A stretch of 64,000 nt of DNA from Isochrysis galbana (GCA_018136815.1 CM030939.1:2054808-2118807); one strand, 5' to 3'; shown: positions 28,236 to 43,689, counted from the first letter of the stretch. Notes: generated from the letters alone by a model not told the origin. Numbers and translations: made by a program.

Positions 28236-29466
28236 TTCCTTGTCTCCCTGTAGACGTGTAACGAAACTTGTTTTCTGCATTTATTTACACGGTCGGTGCT
28301 CTTTGGTATGGACATACACTCATCAGATTCACAGAGTCTACGATTCGGAGGGGCAGACTTGGTGCTGCGTGTGAGTGTGAGACGTGTATCGTGATTTCAA
28401 CGAGATATGGACCCTGTCCCAAATCGAGTGAATGAAGTAAGACCACGTGTGTGTTTCAACATGTGAAGTGTGAAGTGTCAAGTTGAGTCAAGTAACCTGC
28501 AGGTGACGACGAAAGGTGTTAGCAGGGATGGGGATAATTGAACGCTATTGGTCTTTCGAGCTTCCTCGAGCGTCCAATAAGGCGCTACGTTGTCTACGTT
28601 CCTATGCCCTCTCTTCGTGGGCTAAAAAAAACCTTTTAATGTTCTCACCTCGCGCGCGGCTATGTATCAGACTATCGTAGCCACGCCCATTCCCCTTCCT
28701 TTCCCTCACTTCCCGCCTTGCGGCGTCTCCCCTTGTGCGTGGGCTAGGCGGCGATGGAGAGTCTACCACCTACACGCTGCCCCTCCACCTTCTGGCCTCG
28801 CCTACTTTGTCACTTGCTTTGCCTCTTGCCTCCTTGCGTTCCCCTAGCGATTTTAGATGCTCTGTTGCACGTCTCGGTATCGCCGGTCCAAGGAACCGCC
28901 TCAATATTCCAGTCGATGTTAAGGTGTTTGTGTTTGGGCACTCCTTAGAGTGGTACCAGTACCATGTGGGCCTAGCGCTCACAAGATCTTGACTACACCG
29001 TCGTGGTGGGAAGAAGCCGTCCTCCCTTAAGGTTTGGGCCCATACCAGGTTCGATCGCTGATTGCAGGTCCCTTGGCTCACCGCTCGACATCGGGAGACT
29101 AGGTACACAACAAAATACAAAATCAGCGATAATGACTATGAGCGAAGCAGCACAACCACCTAGCAAACTCGTGGCATAGACAATAATGGGCAGATTCTTT
29201 TCGACTTCAAAGCGCCCAGAGCCAAAGAAGAGCCCATACGTGCATTCACGTCTGGTCGTGCGATCAACCCATTGGATGTGTTTCGAGGTCTAGTGGCACC
29301 ATGGCTCAAAAGTTGCTTGCCAGCAAAATGAAGTATGGCACAGCGCTCATGTAGCGACAACGAAGTAGGAGGATAGCCCACCGGCGATCCCATTTTCAAA
29401 ACACGCAGGCTCATCAAGAATCAATCGCACGAGTGGAAAACTTGGAGAAGACGGGCTCCTCGAGGG
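28236..29466. other. Spacer between the ankyrin and coiled-coil genes
   Basis: Short frames such as 28735-28992 (DFRCSVARLGIAGPRNRLNI, FVFGHSLEWYQYHVG) look somewhat protein-like but lack a domain and a credible start. The remainder is featureless. The block 29160-29466 is the 3' flank of the minus-strand coiled-coil gene. Confidence 0.4.
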
Positions 29467-32400
29467 TCACGAACAAGAGCTAGGCAGTTGAGCCTCATGC
29501 CTCAATTGAAGCCGGAGCTGTTCCACTAGTTGGTCGAATGATCCGGAGGGTGGGTGCACACGTGGGGACTTGTTCGCGGCACTTCCCTCATGCGCGGAGC
29601 GTGGCGTACCAACGTACGACGAGTCGGCTGGTGGACGGCCCAACCGAGGAGGCGTGTAATGCTTAAGCTCCAGCAGCCCATAGTGCGCTTGAGAAGGCGG
29701 CGGAAGCTCAGCGAGCGAGGCCATCTCAGCACGTAGCTCGCCTTGCAAACGTTCAAGCTTCCCCTGCCATTCCTTGCGACCGACATCACGCTGTGAAGCC
29801 ATGGCCGCCGCATGAGCGTCTCGTGCAGCCTGCAACTGCTCTCGGAGCTCGAGCAACGCATTATCACCTTGGCGCTGAGCCTCCAATGTTCGAGCCTCTG
29901 ACTCATGCAGTTGAGCCTCAATCTCCACTATGCCCGCTGCGTAGGCCTCGACCTCGGCGGCTGCGGCCGCATTCGCCGCGTAGATGCGACTCATCTCCCC
30001 TTCGATGGCGAGTAGCTCAATGGAAAAGACGGTGCCGACGGCGATCGCCTTCGCATTAGCTGCCGTCGCAGCAATGCGAAGGGCGCGGCTTACCTCCTCC
30101 GCCTCGTCCGCCGCACGCTGCGAGTCCTTCAGCTGACGTTGCAGCACCTCTTGCGCTTGCAGCTCCCTCAACTTGCGTGCCGCTTCAACCTCCTCCTCGC
30201 CTGTTTGCTCGCGTTGCACCCGGGCCAGAGCAGCCTCCGCAGCGTTTGCACGCATCACTGCTGCGTTGAGCGCAGCAGCTCCCTTCGAACATTCCTGCTC
30301 CAACGCCTCTTTGAGAGTCTGTATTCGACCATTCGCCTCCGCAAGAGATTGCATCAACTCCTCGCGCTTGCTACGCAAGTCCTCGAGCTCGGACTGAGTC
30401 GTATCCGCGATGATGCGCTGACGTGCCCCATCGGGGCGCATGGCTGCCCCCGTCGCGAGCCCGCGGCGTGCCGTTGCTGTCGGCCCTTCCTCTTTGCCCG
30501 CTTCATTGCCGTGGCGAGGTCGCGTCACCTCCATCGACTTTCGAAGGGCGTCATTCGCTTGGCGAGACTGGCTGAGCTGCCGCTTCGTCTCCTCCAGCTG
30601 TACGCGCAGGCGCGATGCATCCGCCTCAGCTCGCTTCCCTGCCGCCTCGGCCACCTCGAGCGCTTCAATGGTAACCGCGAGCGATTTGCCGCGCGCCGGT
30701 GTAGCTTTCTTGACGGGCGCCCGCTGGGTTGCGGCCGACGTGGGGGCCTGGGATGAAGCAGACCCCATGGTAATCAAATGTGCTTCTTGCGTTTGTTCCA
30801 AGGCGGGAGCGGAGCCCATCGCCCCGTCACCTTGTACTCCGGGTGGGAGAGGCATGTCAATGACAGCTTCCTCATGCGGTCCACTGCTCAACTCCTGCTC
30901 GGCGTGAGCCTTTCCGGCAGACCGGGCAAGCGAGAGCTTGCGCACACGCTCTGCATACTCCCGTGCTGCCTGCCGCCGTGCGGCTTGCTCCCGGTTCTCG
31001 CTCTCTACCTGCATGCTCCTGCGGTCTGCCTCGGCGCGCTCTTTTTCCTCCAGCCGTCGTTGCAGCGCGGTCTTCGGGCGAAGCTTCCCGTAGTCGGACA
31101 ACGACTCGTGCATCGGCGAGTGGCCAAGAGTGCTCGGGGTGCCCATGTCGTTTGGCGGTGCGCTGCAAACACCGTCGTCCATGACGGCCTCGGTGCTCTT
31201 CGCAGCAGCGTGTGCAGCGGCGACCGCAGTTGTCACGTGCGCGGCCACATCCGCTGGACGCCTTGGCGATGGCGCAGCAGAGGGAATCTGCGCCCTCGGT
31301 GTGCGCAGAGTCTTGGGCTTGGCGCGGGCGAGGCGCTTGCCTGGCCCACCGCGAGATGCGTCGGGTGCGCCCATGGCCCACATCGTCAGCAGCTGAGCCT
31401 CGGTCTCTGCCAGCTCTCGAGTAACAACCTTGAGGTTTAACTGAGCCGAGACTAGGGAGGAATGATCGTGAGGGGCGGAGTTGGTCTTGCCCCCTACCGA
31501 CCCAGCCACCACCGCCGCAGTCAGCTCGCCATCGTGCCGCGCCCCTTCAACCTGACTCTTCAGCTGGCGCAAGGCCGCCTCCACCCGTAATCGTTCACGT
31601 GTCGACTCTGCCTCCGCCGTCGCTGCGCGATCTGCGGCCTCTCGCGCCTCGTTGAGCTCAACGCACAATTGCTCCACTCGCGCCGATGCCCGCGAGAATC
31701 GCGCCTCTGCCGACTCAGAGCGCGCGTGGGCCCGAGCGAGCTCGTCGCGCTGCTGGTCCAACAGCTCGCCTAAGCTGCCAATGGAGGCCCTCGCCGACTC
31801 TCGAAGGGCTGTGCCCATCCCCTCTTGCACTCGTCCAGACGACAGTCGGCGCGTTTGGGGTGTTCGACTCGAAATTGTGCTAACAGCCGTCACATGCGTC
31901 GTTGCACCTCCGCTGACACGCGTTGGCTCATCGCAGCCCAATCGGGCACCCACCCTCGGATGGCATCCCCGCCCCTTCGCCCCATTGTCCCGACTAGTAG
32001 CTCGCCGAGGAGCGGCGAGCAAGTGGCGACGCCCCATGTATGAAGAGGGCCGCACTTGCTGTTGGTGGCCGAGATATGCTGCAGCGAACTCGGCTAGGTC
32101 GGTCGAAACGCTGTCCATGTGCGAGATTGCGGTCTGCGCGCGATGCTCGGCCCCTGCCATCGCAGCCTCCGCTATTGCCATCTCCTTGCGCAAGCATTCC
32201 ATGGCCGCGTCATGATGGGCACTCTGCACGGCGAAGTGCCCGTCGCGCGCCGCCAGGTGCACCTCCTTCGCCTCTGTCCGCGCCACAGCAAGAGCTGCGC
32301 GGAGGGATCGCACCTCGGCCACTAGCACCTCCTTGTCCGCCACGTGCTGTGCCAGCGCCTGCGAGGCGCCGTCCGGTGCGGTAGACGCGGCTTGCAACGC

Positions 32401-33150
32401 AGTGTGATGGGCAGTCTGCTGGACTGCGAGGCTAACGACATTAGCCTGCTCCGCTCTACGACGTTCCGAGGCAACGACAGCGTCCTCGGCCTCTCTCAGC
32501 CTGCGCCGGTCCGCTTCTGCGGCCGCTCGCGCTGCGGAGACGGAAGACTCGGCCGCTTGCGCGCGCCGCTGCAGCTTGGCGATGCTATCGCGGCTCGCAG
32601 CTGCCTCCTTTTGGGTTTTGCGCTGTGCCTCGCGGAGTTCGGACACCGTGGCGCGCAGCTGGAGCACCTCGGTCTCCAAAGCCTCATTTCGCGCAACCGA
32701 TTCGCGCCGGTCGCGCTGGAGCGCCAGCAGGCGGGCTTTGGCGGAGCGGAGCTCAGCCTCGACATCCTTGGACTGACGCTCTGCCCCGGATGGCTTCGAC
32801 GTGGCGGCAGCAGCTTGTACGGAACGCAGGACCGTCTCGAGTGCCTCCTTCATCTCGGCCGACATGCGCTGCTGCTTCTGAAGCAGCCAGGCTAGTGCTG
32901 CGCGCTCACGCACTAGCACATCGCGCTGTGCCTCGAGCGTGACGAGCAGCTGACGGGGCGCGGTGGGCGGGCCAATCGCGCGCGGCGAGAGCGGCGTCGG
33001 CGCTACGGCTCGCGGCACCGGCGTGGAGGGCAAGCTCGCGGCCCTCTCTCTCGGCGCGAGGAGCGCACGGCGCGAGGCGGTGGCCTGGTCCAGCTCCGCC
33101 AGCAGACGGCTCTCAAGTGCCTCCAGCGACTCGGTCACTGCGAGCCGCAT
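29467..33150 (-). CDS. Large coiled-coil protein
   Basis: Single exon of 1227 residues starting MRLAVTESLEALESRL. Most of the chain is Ala/Glu/Arg/Gln-rich heptad-like helix (for example ALETEVLQLRATVSELREAQ). Ser/Pro/Arg-rich breaks fall near residues 370-420 and 600-700 and at the C-terminus (HYTPPRLGRPPADSSYVGTP). Such proteins usually serve as cytoskeletal, basal-body or scaffold components, but there is no diagnostic domain. The gene is divergent from tubulin cofactor D across about 1.1 kb, so shared regulation is conceivable. Reverse-strand frames of up to about 230 codons are shadows caused by GC-rich codon use. Confidence 0.85.
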   Translation of the reverse strand: MRLAVTESLEALESRLLAELDQATASRRALLAPRERAASLPSTPVPRAVAPTPLSPRAIGPPTAPRQLLVTLEAQRDVLVRERAALAWLLQKQQRMSAEMKEALETVLRSVQAAAATSKPSGAERQSKDVEAELRSAKARLLALQRDRRESVARNEALETEVLQLRATVSELREAQRKTQKEAAASRDSIAKLQRRAQAAESSVSAARAAAEADRRRLREAEDAVVASERRRAEQANVVSLAVQQTAHHTALQAASTAPDGASQALAQHVADKEVLVAEVRSLRAALAVARTEAKEVHLAARDGHFAVQSAHHDAAMECLRKEMAIAEAAMAGAEHRAQTAISHMDSVSTDLAEFAAAYLGHQQQVRPSSYMGRRHLLAAPRRATSRDNGAKGRGCHPRVGARLGCDEPTRVSGGATTHVTAVSTISSRTPQTRRLSSGRVQEGMGTALRESARASIGSLGELLDQQRDELARAHARSESAEARFSRASARVEQLCVELNEAREAADRAATAEAESTRERLRVEAALRQLKSQVEGARHDGELTAAVVAGSVGGKTNSAPHDHSSLVSAQLNLKVVTRELAETEAQLLTMWAMGAPDASRGGPGKRLARAKPKTLRTPRAQIPSAAPSPRRPADVAAHVTTAVAAAHAAAKSTEAVMDDGVCSAPPNDMGTPSTLGHSPMHESLSDYGKLRPKTALQRRLEEKERAEADRRSMQVESENREQAARRQAAREYAERVRKLSLARSAGKAHAEQELSSGPHEEAVIDMPLPPGVQGDGAMGSAPALEQTQEAHLITMGSASSQAPTSAATQRAPVKKATPARGKSLAVTIEALEVAEAAGKRAEADASRLRVQLEETKRQLSQSRQANDALRKSMEVTRPRHGNEAGKEEGPTATARRGLATGAAMRPDGARQRIIADTTQSELEDLRSKREELMQSLAEANGRIQTLKEALEQECSKGAAALNAAVMRANAAEAALARVQREQTGEEEVEAARKLRELQAQEVLQRQLKDSQRAADEAEEVSRALRIAATAANAKAIAVGTVFSIELLAIEGEMSRIYAANAAAAAEVEAYAAGIVEIEAQLHESEARTLEAQRQGDNALLELREQLQAARDAHAAAMASQRDVGRKEWQGKLERLQGELRAEMASLAELPPPSQAHYGLLELKHYTPPRLGRPPADSSYVGTPRSAHEGSAANKSPRVHPPSGSFDQLVEQLRLQLRHEAQLPSSCS

Positions 33151-33179
33151 GCGTCACGGAGCGGCGGCGCGAGAAGCGC

Positions 33180-33680
33180 CAGGCGGTGGGGGGCAGGGGA
33201 AGGGGAGAGAAAAGGGGGGGAGGGGGAGGAGGGGGAGGGGCAGGAGGAGGGAGCAGCTGGCGCGAGCCGCGGGCAGCGGGAGGAGGAGCTGGTGCGGGTG
33301 CGGTGGAAGTGGGCACGAGGCCGGGTGCGCTTGGGTGCGCTTGGGTGGGTCGAGCGCAGGTAAAGAAGGGGGAGAGAGGAAGGGAGGGAGAGGGAGGGAG
33401 GGAGAGGGAGGGAGGGAGAGGGAGAAAGAGGGAGGGAGAGGGAGGGAGAGGGAGAGGGAGGGAGAGGGACGGGGAGAGGGAGGGTGCGCGTGCAAGCGTC
33501 CGACAGGTTGAACCTCTCCCCCCACTCTAGGGGGCCTCTCTCTCTCTTTCTCTCTCTCTCTCCCTCCCTCTCTTTCTTGGTTGAAGGCCTTTCGCCCTTG
33601 TGATCTGAAAAGTATTCACTTAAAACGAGTGGCGAGGAGGGAGAAAGAGACGGAGAGAGCAGAGAGAGAGAGAGATGAGG
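33180..33680. repeat. Polypurine (GGGA/GA)n region in a divergent promoter
   Basis: 33180-33480 is almost all G and A on the plus strand (GAGGGAGGGAGAGG units). A CT stretch lies at about 33537-33565 and a GA stretch at 33640-33675. It lies between the coiled-coil gene (minus, ATG at 33150) and tubulin cofactor D (plus, ATG at 34234). Confidence 0.9.
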
Positions 33681-34233
33681 GGAGGAGCCTTCACAGTGCA
33701 TTCACGCCGCGCCATTCGGTTCGCTTCCCCCTGCGGCCTCTCAAGACCTCAACGTTCTCTTCATCACCAATACCACGACGTCTTTTCCTTTACCTGCCTC
33801 ACACCCTCTGATCGCCAGTTTCTCCCTCTTCTCCCTTTCTTCTTTTCTCTGTGGAACGTCTCCGTTTCTTCTGGCCTCTCTCACCTCTCCTTCCCCTCTC
33901 TCTCCTCACTTTCTTTGTTCCCGTCTCCCTTCAACGGCCATAGAAGGGGAGAGAGAGAGGAGGGGAAATCCGAGGGGGTGCCGCTAGTTAGCGGCCTCCC
34001 GCCGCCGCGAGCCGACCCCCACGAGAAATATGTAAACATTCCTCAGAACGAATTTCCCACGTTCGGAGCGCCCGGGCACAACGCTTGCTCAAGCATCCCT
34101 ACCCCTCCCCACCACATATACCTCTCTGCACCGTTTTTATTTCTCTCTAGAGGTGTCCCAAGTTGTCTCCCTCCCCACGCGGCTCCGCCTCTCTCTCTTC
34201 CCCCCCACCCCCCGCCGCCCCCGCGCGGCGCCG
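33681..34233. other. Upstream region of tubulin cofactor D
   Basis: Pyrimidine-rich leader (CTCTC and CCCC tracts) with no gene. It starts with an open frame (RGGAFTVHSRRAIRFASP) that translates low-complexity Ser/Phe/Leu. The ATG at 34234 follows CGCGCGGCGCCG. Confidence 0.4.
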
Positions 34234-38442
<4,209 letters not shown>

Positions 38443-39961
38443 ACTATACAGCGGCCAGGCGGGGAGGATTGACCGGGGACACGATGATCTCAGCATACTT
38501 TAGCGTGGTTGCACAAGCCTATCGGCGTGTCGGCGTCGCCTTGTATGGACACATGTGCTGGTATTCGAAGTATACGTAAGGCTTCCTTGGGGGCTATGGT
38601 GGGCTATGGTCTGTCCGCATGACGCCTCCCTCCCTCCGTCATCCCCAGCGGGAGCCACGCACTGAATAAAATAGCAAAAGGAAAAAGGAGCGACTCTCTT
38701 CCGGCTGCCGCGTCCCGTTCTTTTCAGATGATTTGCACATTGGCCGCCGCGTCTCCGTCCATTCCGGTCACTCGCAGTCTCGTTTCCGTTTCCGCTGTCG
38801 TTCCGCTTTGCCAGTTTTCAGTGCACGTGTCCGCCTATTAAAAATAGGGTAAGCCCTGCGCTTGTTTACAGGATAAGTCGGGACCGAGGCCGAGGCCGCC
38901 GCCAGCCTGGTAGGCATAGGAGAAAGGGGGTGAAAGATCACCGGAGGGGCGGGGGGTGGGCGCGGGCCACCGGACCATATCTAAGCTCTTTAATACCCCT
39001 ATCCCCCTAGTGCAGTGTACGGGGGGAGCCGCCTGATGGCGGGGGGGGGGGGGGGGGGGGGGGACCGGGGGAGTGGGGGTGTAGAAGGTGTCCCAGTGGA
39101 TCCATGGCCGCATGTGCAGTAAGAAAATATTAGGAGTAGCAAGGTGCAAGGTTTTTTTTGTGCTTTGTTTCTGGTGGCTTGGTTAAAAGACATTTTCATT
39201 TTCCGTTTTCTCCCCCCCCCCCCCCCGCGAAGACAACACGGTAGTCTTTTAAAACTGTGCATTTGCACAACCGATGATGCACGATGTGTCTGCAAGATAT
39301 TTACAATTCAACTAGCAATCTGGCAACAATAACAGCGTCTTCATCTCTCTACTCTCTAGGTAGTTCACCACCACCACCGAAACGGCACGTGCCTCTCACC
39401 CCGTAGAGCTAGGAGAGACTGGGGCCTAGGATGGCGCATTTTCGAATCGCTGCCACATGATACGCGATCAGAAGCTGACCTCCGGGTATTTAGCGGTAGG
39501 CCAAACGCTCTTAATGCACTGCTTGCCATCTCCTTTTCGCCCACTCCATCACAAACCTGTGATCCTTCTTGCAGTGGATCAAGCTTGAAGGCGAAGGCAG
39601 TGGCAACGATCAATGAGACACTAGGCAGCTGAAATTATGTGCGAAATGCCTGTGCCGTGACAGCAGTCGATGAGTCATTGCGTCATTGCGTCGACGACAG
39701 GTATTTGTTGAGCAAGACACGCAATGTCAAGAAGCCCTGACGGTGCGACTACACTGATGCCTGCGAGGGCTCTCACGGCTCCAAGCCACCAGCAACCAGG
39801 CTACTGATGGTGTATAGGCGGCGACACTAGTGACTTCACCGGTCTTCGACCGTGAGGCGTAGTCTCGCCACATGATCTCACGTGGAAGCAAACTCGTAGT
39901 GATAAGTGGCGATTCTAAGAGAACATGAAAGTCTTGAAACAGGTAAACAAAAACACAAAGC
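38443..39961. other. Spacer with an inverted repeat copy and G-runs
   Basis: 38868-39045 is the inverted partner of 26916-27062. A G-run of about 24 bp lies at 39040-39063 and a C-run at 39211-39226. GCTATGGTGGGCTATGG near 38592 is a small tandem. 39340-39961 has no recognised gene. Confidence 0.5.
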
Positions 39962-40317
39962 CTAGTCTCGGTGCTTCAGCTGTTCGTTGTGATGCCAGTT
40001 TTCGGCCCATTTGACGAGCGTGTAGGTACCGATGAGCGCTGGCCAGAAGCTGTGCCACGCGGAAAGTAGATTCGTGCCCTGCCCAACAACCTTCTTCTTG
40101 ATCTCGTAGTAGAAACCACCAAAGGCCTTCGTCTCCATACCCGACCACGAGTAAACACGGTAGTTCTTTGTTACGCCCTTCATACTGCGCAAAGGGTATA
40201 TCAGGATGTCAGAGCCTGCCCCACACCGTGTCAGAAGCCAGCTGCAATCCGGCGAGGCGAGGGCAGAGGGGCAGCAGGCAGGCGTCAGGCGTCCACTCAC
40301 ACATCGCCCGCAGCCAT
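39962..40317 (-). CDS. Cytochrome bc1 complex subunit 8 (QCR8-like), two exons
   Basis: Exon 1 is 40317-40301 (ATG plus MAAGD and two bases). A perfect donor GTGAGT follows, and exon 2 begins after TTTGCGCAG at 40184. The 79-residue product, MAAGDV-MKGVTKNYRVYSW onwards, ends HNEQLKHRD. Size, a short basic N-terminus, a single membrane helix (AWHSFWPALIGTYTLVKWA) and the closing xxEQLKHRD match plant QCR8 (about 72 residues, ending EKLEHRF). It would be an inner-mitochondrial-membrane subunit of complex III near cytochrome b. The longer unspliced frame starting near 40300 is intron read-through. It is divergent from the membrane-protein gene at 40687. Confidence 0.72.
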
Positions 40318-40686
40318 GGTGCCAGAGGTGCCTGGTCGCCTGGGACGGATGGATACGGGAGAGAGGAGGTGAGCGGCTTCCGCGAGCACATGCGCGCTAC
40401 GGGCAACGGGGGAGCGGCAGGGCATGACGGGGGGGTTGGGTTTGGGGGGGCGAGCGGCGCGCCGCACAGAGCGAGCGAGTAGAGGGGGGGGAAGGAAAGG
40501 GGGGGGCCGCGGAGGGGAGCGGAGGGGCGGGGAAGAGGGGGGGCAACGGAGGGGGCTCACGATACCGCGAGGGGGGGTAGAGAAGGGCGGCCGGCGGACT
40601 CTCGATACCGTTAGGGGGGGACCTGCTAGTCACATAGGCTGATCGTCTACAGTATCATCCTCTCGCGGCGCTCCCTCCGCAGCGCG
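40318..40686. promoter_or_regulatory. Divergent promoter region
   Basis: About 370 bp separate the start codons of the QCR8-like gene (minus) and the membrane-protein gene (plus). It is G-rich on the plus strand (runs of 7-10 G between 40430 and 40620). CGATACCG occurs twice (40559, 40602), each beside a G-run. Confidence 0.5.
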
Positions 40687-41594
40687 ATGGGCACCGACTC
40701 CTCTAGGCGCAGCGTCAGCGAGGCCTTCTTCACGTTTGGCGCGCTTGTCCACGTGTACGGGGCGTTCATCTTCACGTACTTCCACCCGCCTAAGGGCGAG
40801 ATACTCTCCAAACCGCCGCAGAAGGTTGTGCTCGGTGGGATCGCTATGGCCATTGCGCTGCTCTACGTACGCTGGCCTCAGTGGCGACCCACAGCTGCGA
40901 GTGCTGGGCTTTCGAAAGTGCCAGCTGCCTTACGATGGGTCATCGCAATGATACCCCTCTTCATTTCTCCCACCGTGCTCTTCTCCTCCTTCACAATATT
41001 CGGTGGGCTGCCCAGATGGCACAGACTGCAGATCAGGATCAGCGCAAATAGCACTGCATACCACTTACATGACAAGTGACAGCCCGACCGCCCAAATTCG
41101 GACGCAGGAATCAATCCAGCCATTCTCACAGCTGCTGCCTGTATGACCGATTTGATCGCTGTGCCCAGCTGGGGCGAGCGTAATTACTGGCGTTTTGTCA
41201 TGGGAGCAACAATAGGAGTCATCTATCCGCTTCTCATGGTCCCACTGCTCGGTTTGAAGGTAAGGGGCGACAGCTGCCAGTCGGAGTACTTGGCCTGGAT
41301 TGCATACGTTCTTCTGCGCCTCAGCGTTGCTTTCCCTCGTGCCTATTCCTACTGTGAGCACCCGTTAGGATGTGAAGAGGATGTGAAGGATTTGTGGGAC
41401 CGATTGAGCATTACCTTTTTCGACCTGGTATCCCCTAGGTGTATTGGACGCTCGGTCTATTGGATCCACATTACCACAACTACAACCTTGCGGCAACTCT
41501 TGGATCGCTAGCTTGCTGGTGTCTGTTCTTTACAGCAGCCATCTGGAGGCGTTGGTCCTCTGCGCGCCGCATTGGTGGAAAGCAGCACAAATAG
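40687..41594 (+). CDS. Five-helix membrane protein of unknown family, three exons
   Basis: Exons 40687-41002, 41132-41259 and 41439-41594 (GT-AG; phases 1 and 0) give 199 residues. Start MGTDSSRRSVSEAFFTFGAL, end RRIGGKQHK. Hydrophobic segments: FFTFGALVHVYGAFIFTYF; VVLGGIAMAIALLYVRW; WVIAMIPLFISPTVLF running into the exon join FTIF-AAACM; FVMGATIGVIYPLLMVPLLG; NLAATLGSLACWCLFFTAAI. The third exon is not in a long frame by itself but fits after AAG|GTAAGG ... CCCCTAG|GTGTAT. The tail is basic (RRWSSARRIGGKQHK). I do not recognise the family. The position, divergent to a respiratory-chain subunit, is suggestive but not evidence of function. Confidence 0.7.
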
Positions 41595-41819
41595 AGGTCA
41601 TGCACTAGGTGGGCAAGATCGACGTATTTTGGAGGAGTCACGGGTGCGGTCGCGACGGATTGGCATTGCCAGGACATGAAGCATCAAGGACCTCACAATG
41701 CACCATGGAAAGAGCTGATTCGTGTCTTATGTTTGGAACACCCTAAGGGCCCTTTGTGTCAGTTTTTCGCAACTCCTTAGCGTCGTCCCATGTTGCATCC
41801 TTGTTGGGCTGGTGGTTGG

Positions 41820-42271
41820 TAGGGCGGTCGAACAGGGGCTTTTTAACGGCTAGTAAGGGTTGGGCTGCATTTTTTGACCGTGGCGCGATGCCCACTAAAA
41901 AACCTCCCGGGGGGGCTACCTGACGCTACGAAAATCTTCGCCAAGAAATGGTGCGATTCGCCCCCCCTCTCTCCCCCTCCGTCACGCGCGCTCACGCTCT
42001 ACCCGTAAAGAATGGGCGGTCGCGCCCGCGGGGGGATCGGTTCCTCTATATCTAAGCTACATTCGGCATTTGATTCCCGCCCGATGCAGCGCCGTGTCGG
42101 GCTGCCGACAGTCCGACCACCCCCTGACCCACTGGCATCATTGCCCGCGCAGCCCACCCAGCTTCTCAAAGCGCGCGCACGCGGCTACATTGGCTGCCAC
42201 AGACCCCACCCCGACCATCCCGACCCGCCCCTCGCAGGATTTGCCCTCACTCGAACTCGGCATCGAGAACC
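41820..42271 (+). mobile_element. Left part of an inverted-repeat element, second copy
   Basis: It begins TAGGGCGGTCGAACAGGGGC and is about 90% like 7411-7866 along its whole length, including TTTATATC/TCTATATC, CATTTGATTCCCGCCCG and CTCGCAGGATTTGCCC. It diverges at 42271, exactly where the other copy enters its 65-bp direct repeats. No matching right end is found nearby. Confidence 0.78.
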
Positions 42272-43689
42272 AGGACCAGCTCACCAACGCGGCCGTCCAC
42301 GCGTGGCTGACGAGCCTCCGCGTTGAGGCCGCCTTCGCGGTCCTCCTCTCTCTGACAGTGCCAGATACGGCGCTGGTCGGTGAGGTGAGACCCGTGGGCG
42401 GCCTCAGGACGGGCCACGTCGTGGCCCTCAACGCCACGGCGAGGAGGAAAGCCCAAGATCCTGCCAGAACGCCTCACAGCGCATCTGGCGGGAACCCACC
42501 ACCCAGAGCAGATATCACCTTCTGCCGCTGGGTGGTGGGCTTGGCAGGCGGTATGGGACATCAATCCATACTGCCAATGACGCGCGACGGCGCAACAAAA
42601 GCGCTCCAGGCACGCGGAGCTCGCGCAGCGAAGGCGCAAATCAAGGTCTTGGCAACACTTGACATAGAAGTCAAGGAAAGCCGTAGACCGCGGAGCCGAC
42701 GCGGCGTCCGTCGACACCTCGTAGGCGGCATCCTCAAACAGTTGGCCCCACGAGGCTAGGATGACCTCTCGCTCAGAAGCATCACCGGCGAGGCTTGGAT
42801 CGACGGGATGGCGCCGAGCCGCCGGATTTGGAAGCGAGCGGAGGCCCGCGACGGTGGGTGGAGGTTGGGGATCAGAAACAGGCTCGGCGGACGTGACAGG
42901 AACGGGCGTATTGAATACGGGATCGGAATTCGAATTCGGCGGAACGGAGAACGGCGCGGCGGGCAAAGGTTGAGAAGGGGACTCAACCGAGGCCGGAGGG
43001 GCACCAATGGAGTTGTCTCCTTCTTCCACAAGCGGTGGCGAAGTTTCGACTCGAGGAGAAGTCGTAGTGCCCGCTTGGCCTTGTAGAATGCTGAGTATCG
43101 CGTTGAAGGTAGACCCCACCTCCCGCTGAAATTCTTCGTGGCGTTGGGCGGCTTGGAGGGTAGAGGACTCAAGGCGGTCGACAGCGCCGCGGAGAGCCTC
43201 AATCTGGACTTGTTGGTCCATGATTTGGGCGGCGCCGACGGTGGCGGTCGGAGGTGGAACGAAGTTACGCTTGGGGTACGAGTACGTCGACGGGGGTGGA
43301 ACAAACTCTTCATTTGGTGGGGGCTCGAAAGGAGGGAGGGACCGGACGGAACCCACATCATCTTCAACACCAACCACAGAGGGATTGAGAGAGGAAGGAA
43401 CACTTGGCAAAGGATCAGCAAAAGAAAGGAGAGGAAAGGCCGCCGGTGGAGCAACGGACGAGGCGAGAGGACCCATTCCAGCTCCAGTTGACGGGGTGTG
43501 AGTAGAGGCCCGAGGAGGCGGCGGAACTTCGACCGTCGGCGCGGAGAGGCGAGAGGAGGGGAGAACTGGCTCGGAAAGACTCTCTTTTGAAGAAGGGAGG
43601 GGTCCCACAAGGCTCTCTTCCCCGGGAGACTTCGACCCGTACGATTCGAGAACCGAAGAAGAAGAGACGGGCTCATGACGCGGGGACAA
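42272..43689 (-). CDS. Gag-like ORF of a decayed retroelement
   Basis: A minus-strand frame starts with Ser/Pro/Glu-rich sequence. It has a short coiled coil (QVQIEALRGAVDRLESSTLQ) followed by EEFQREVGSTFNAILSILQG and another Pro-rich linker, then a globular-looking part (EREVILASWGQLFEDAAYEV). That order resembles structural polyproteins of LTR retrotransposons, but I see no zinc knuckle, protease, reverse transcriptase or integrase. It lacks a good ATG, and an overlapping frame (44113-43673) may carry its true start. From about 42550 downward the reading loses protein character. The plus-strand frame 42070-42759 overlaps and also looks partly coding. Confidence 0.4.

Noticed and set aside
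29554..32895. Plus-strand frames of 60-220 codons within 29.5-32.9 kb
   Set aside because: Antisense shadows of the 1227-residue coiled-coil gene.
42070..42759. Independent plus-strand gene
   Set aside because: Overlaps the element leader and the gag-like frame. The first third is element 5' sequence shared with 7660-7866, so a host gene is unlikely.
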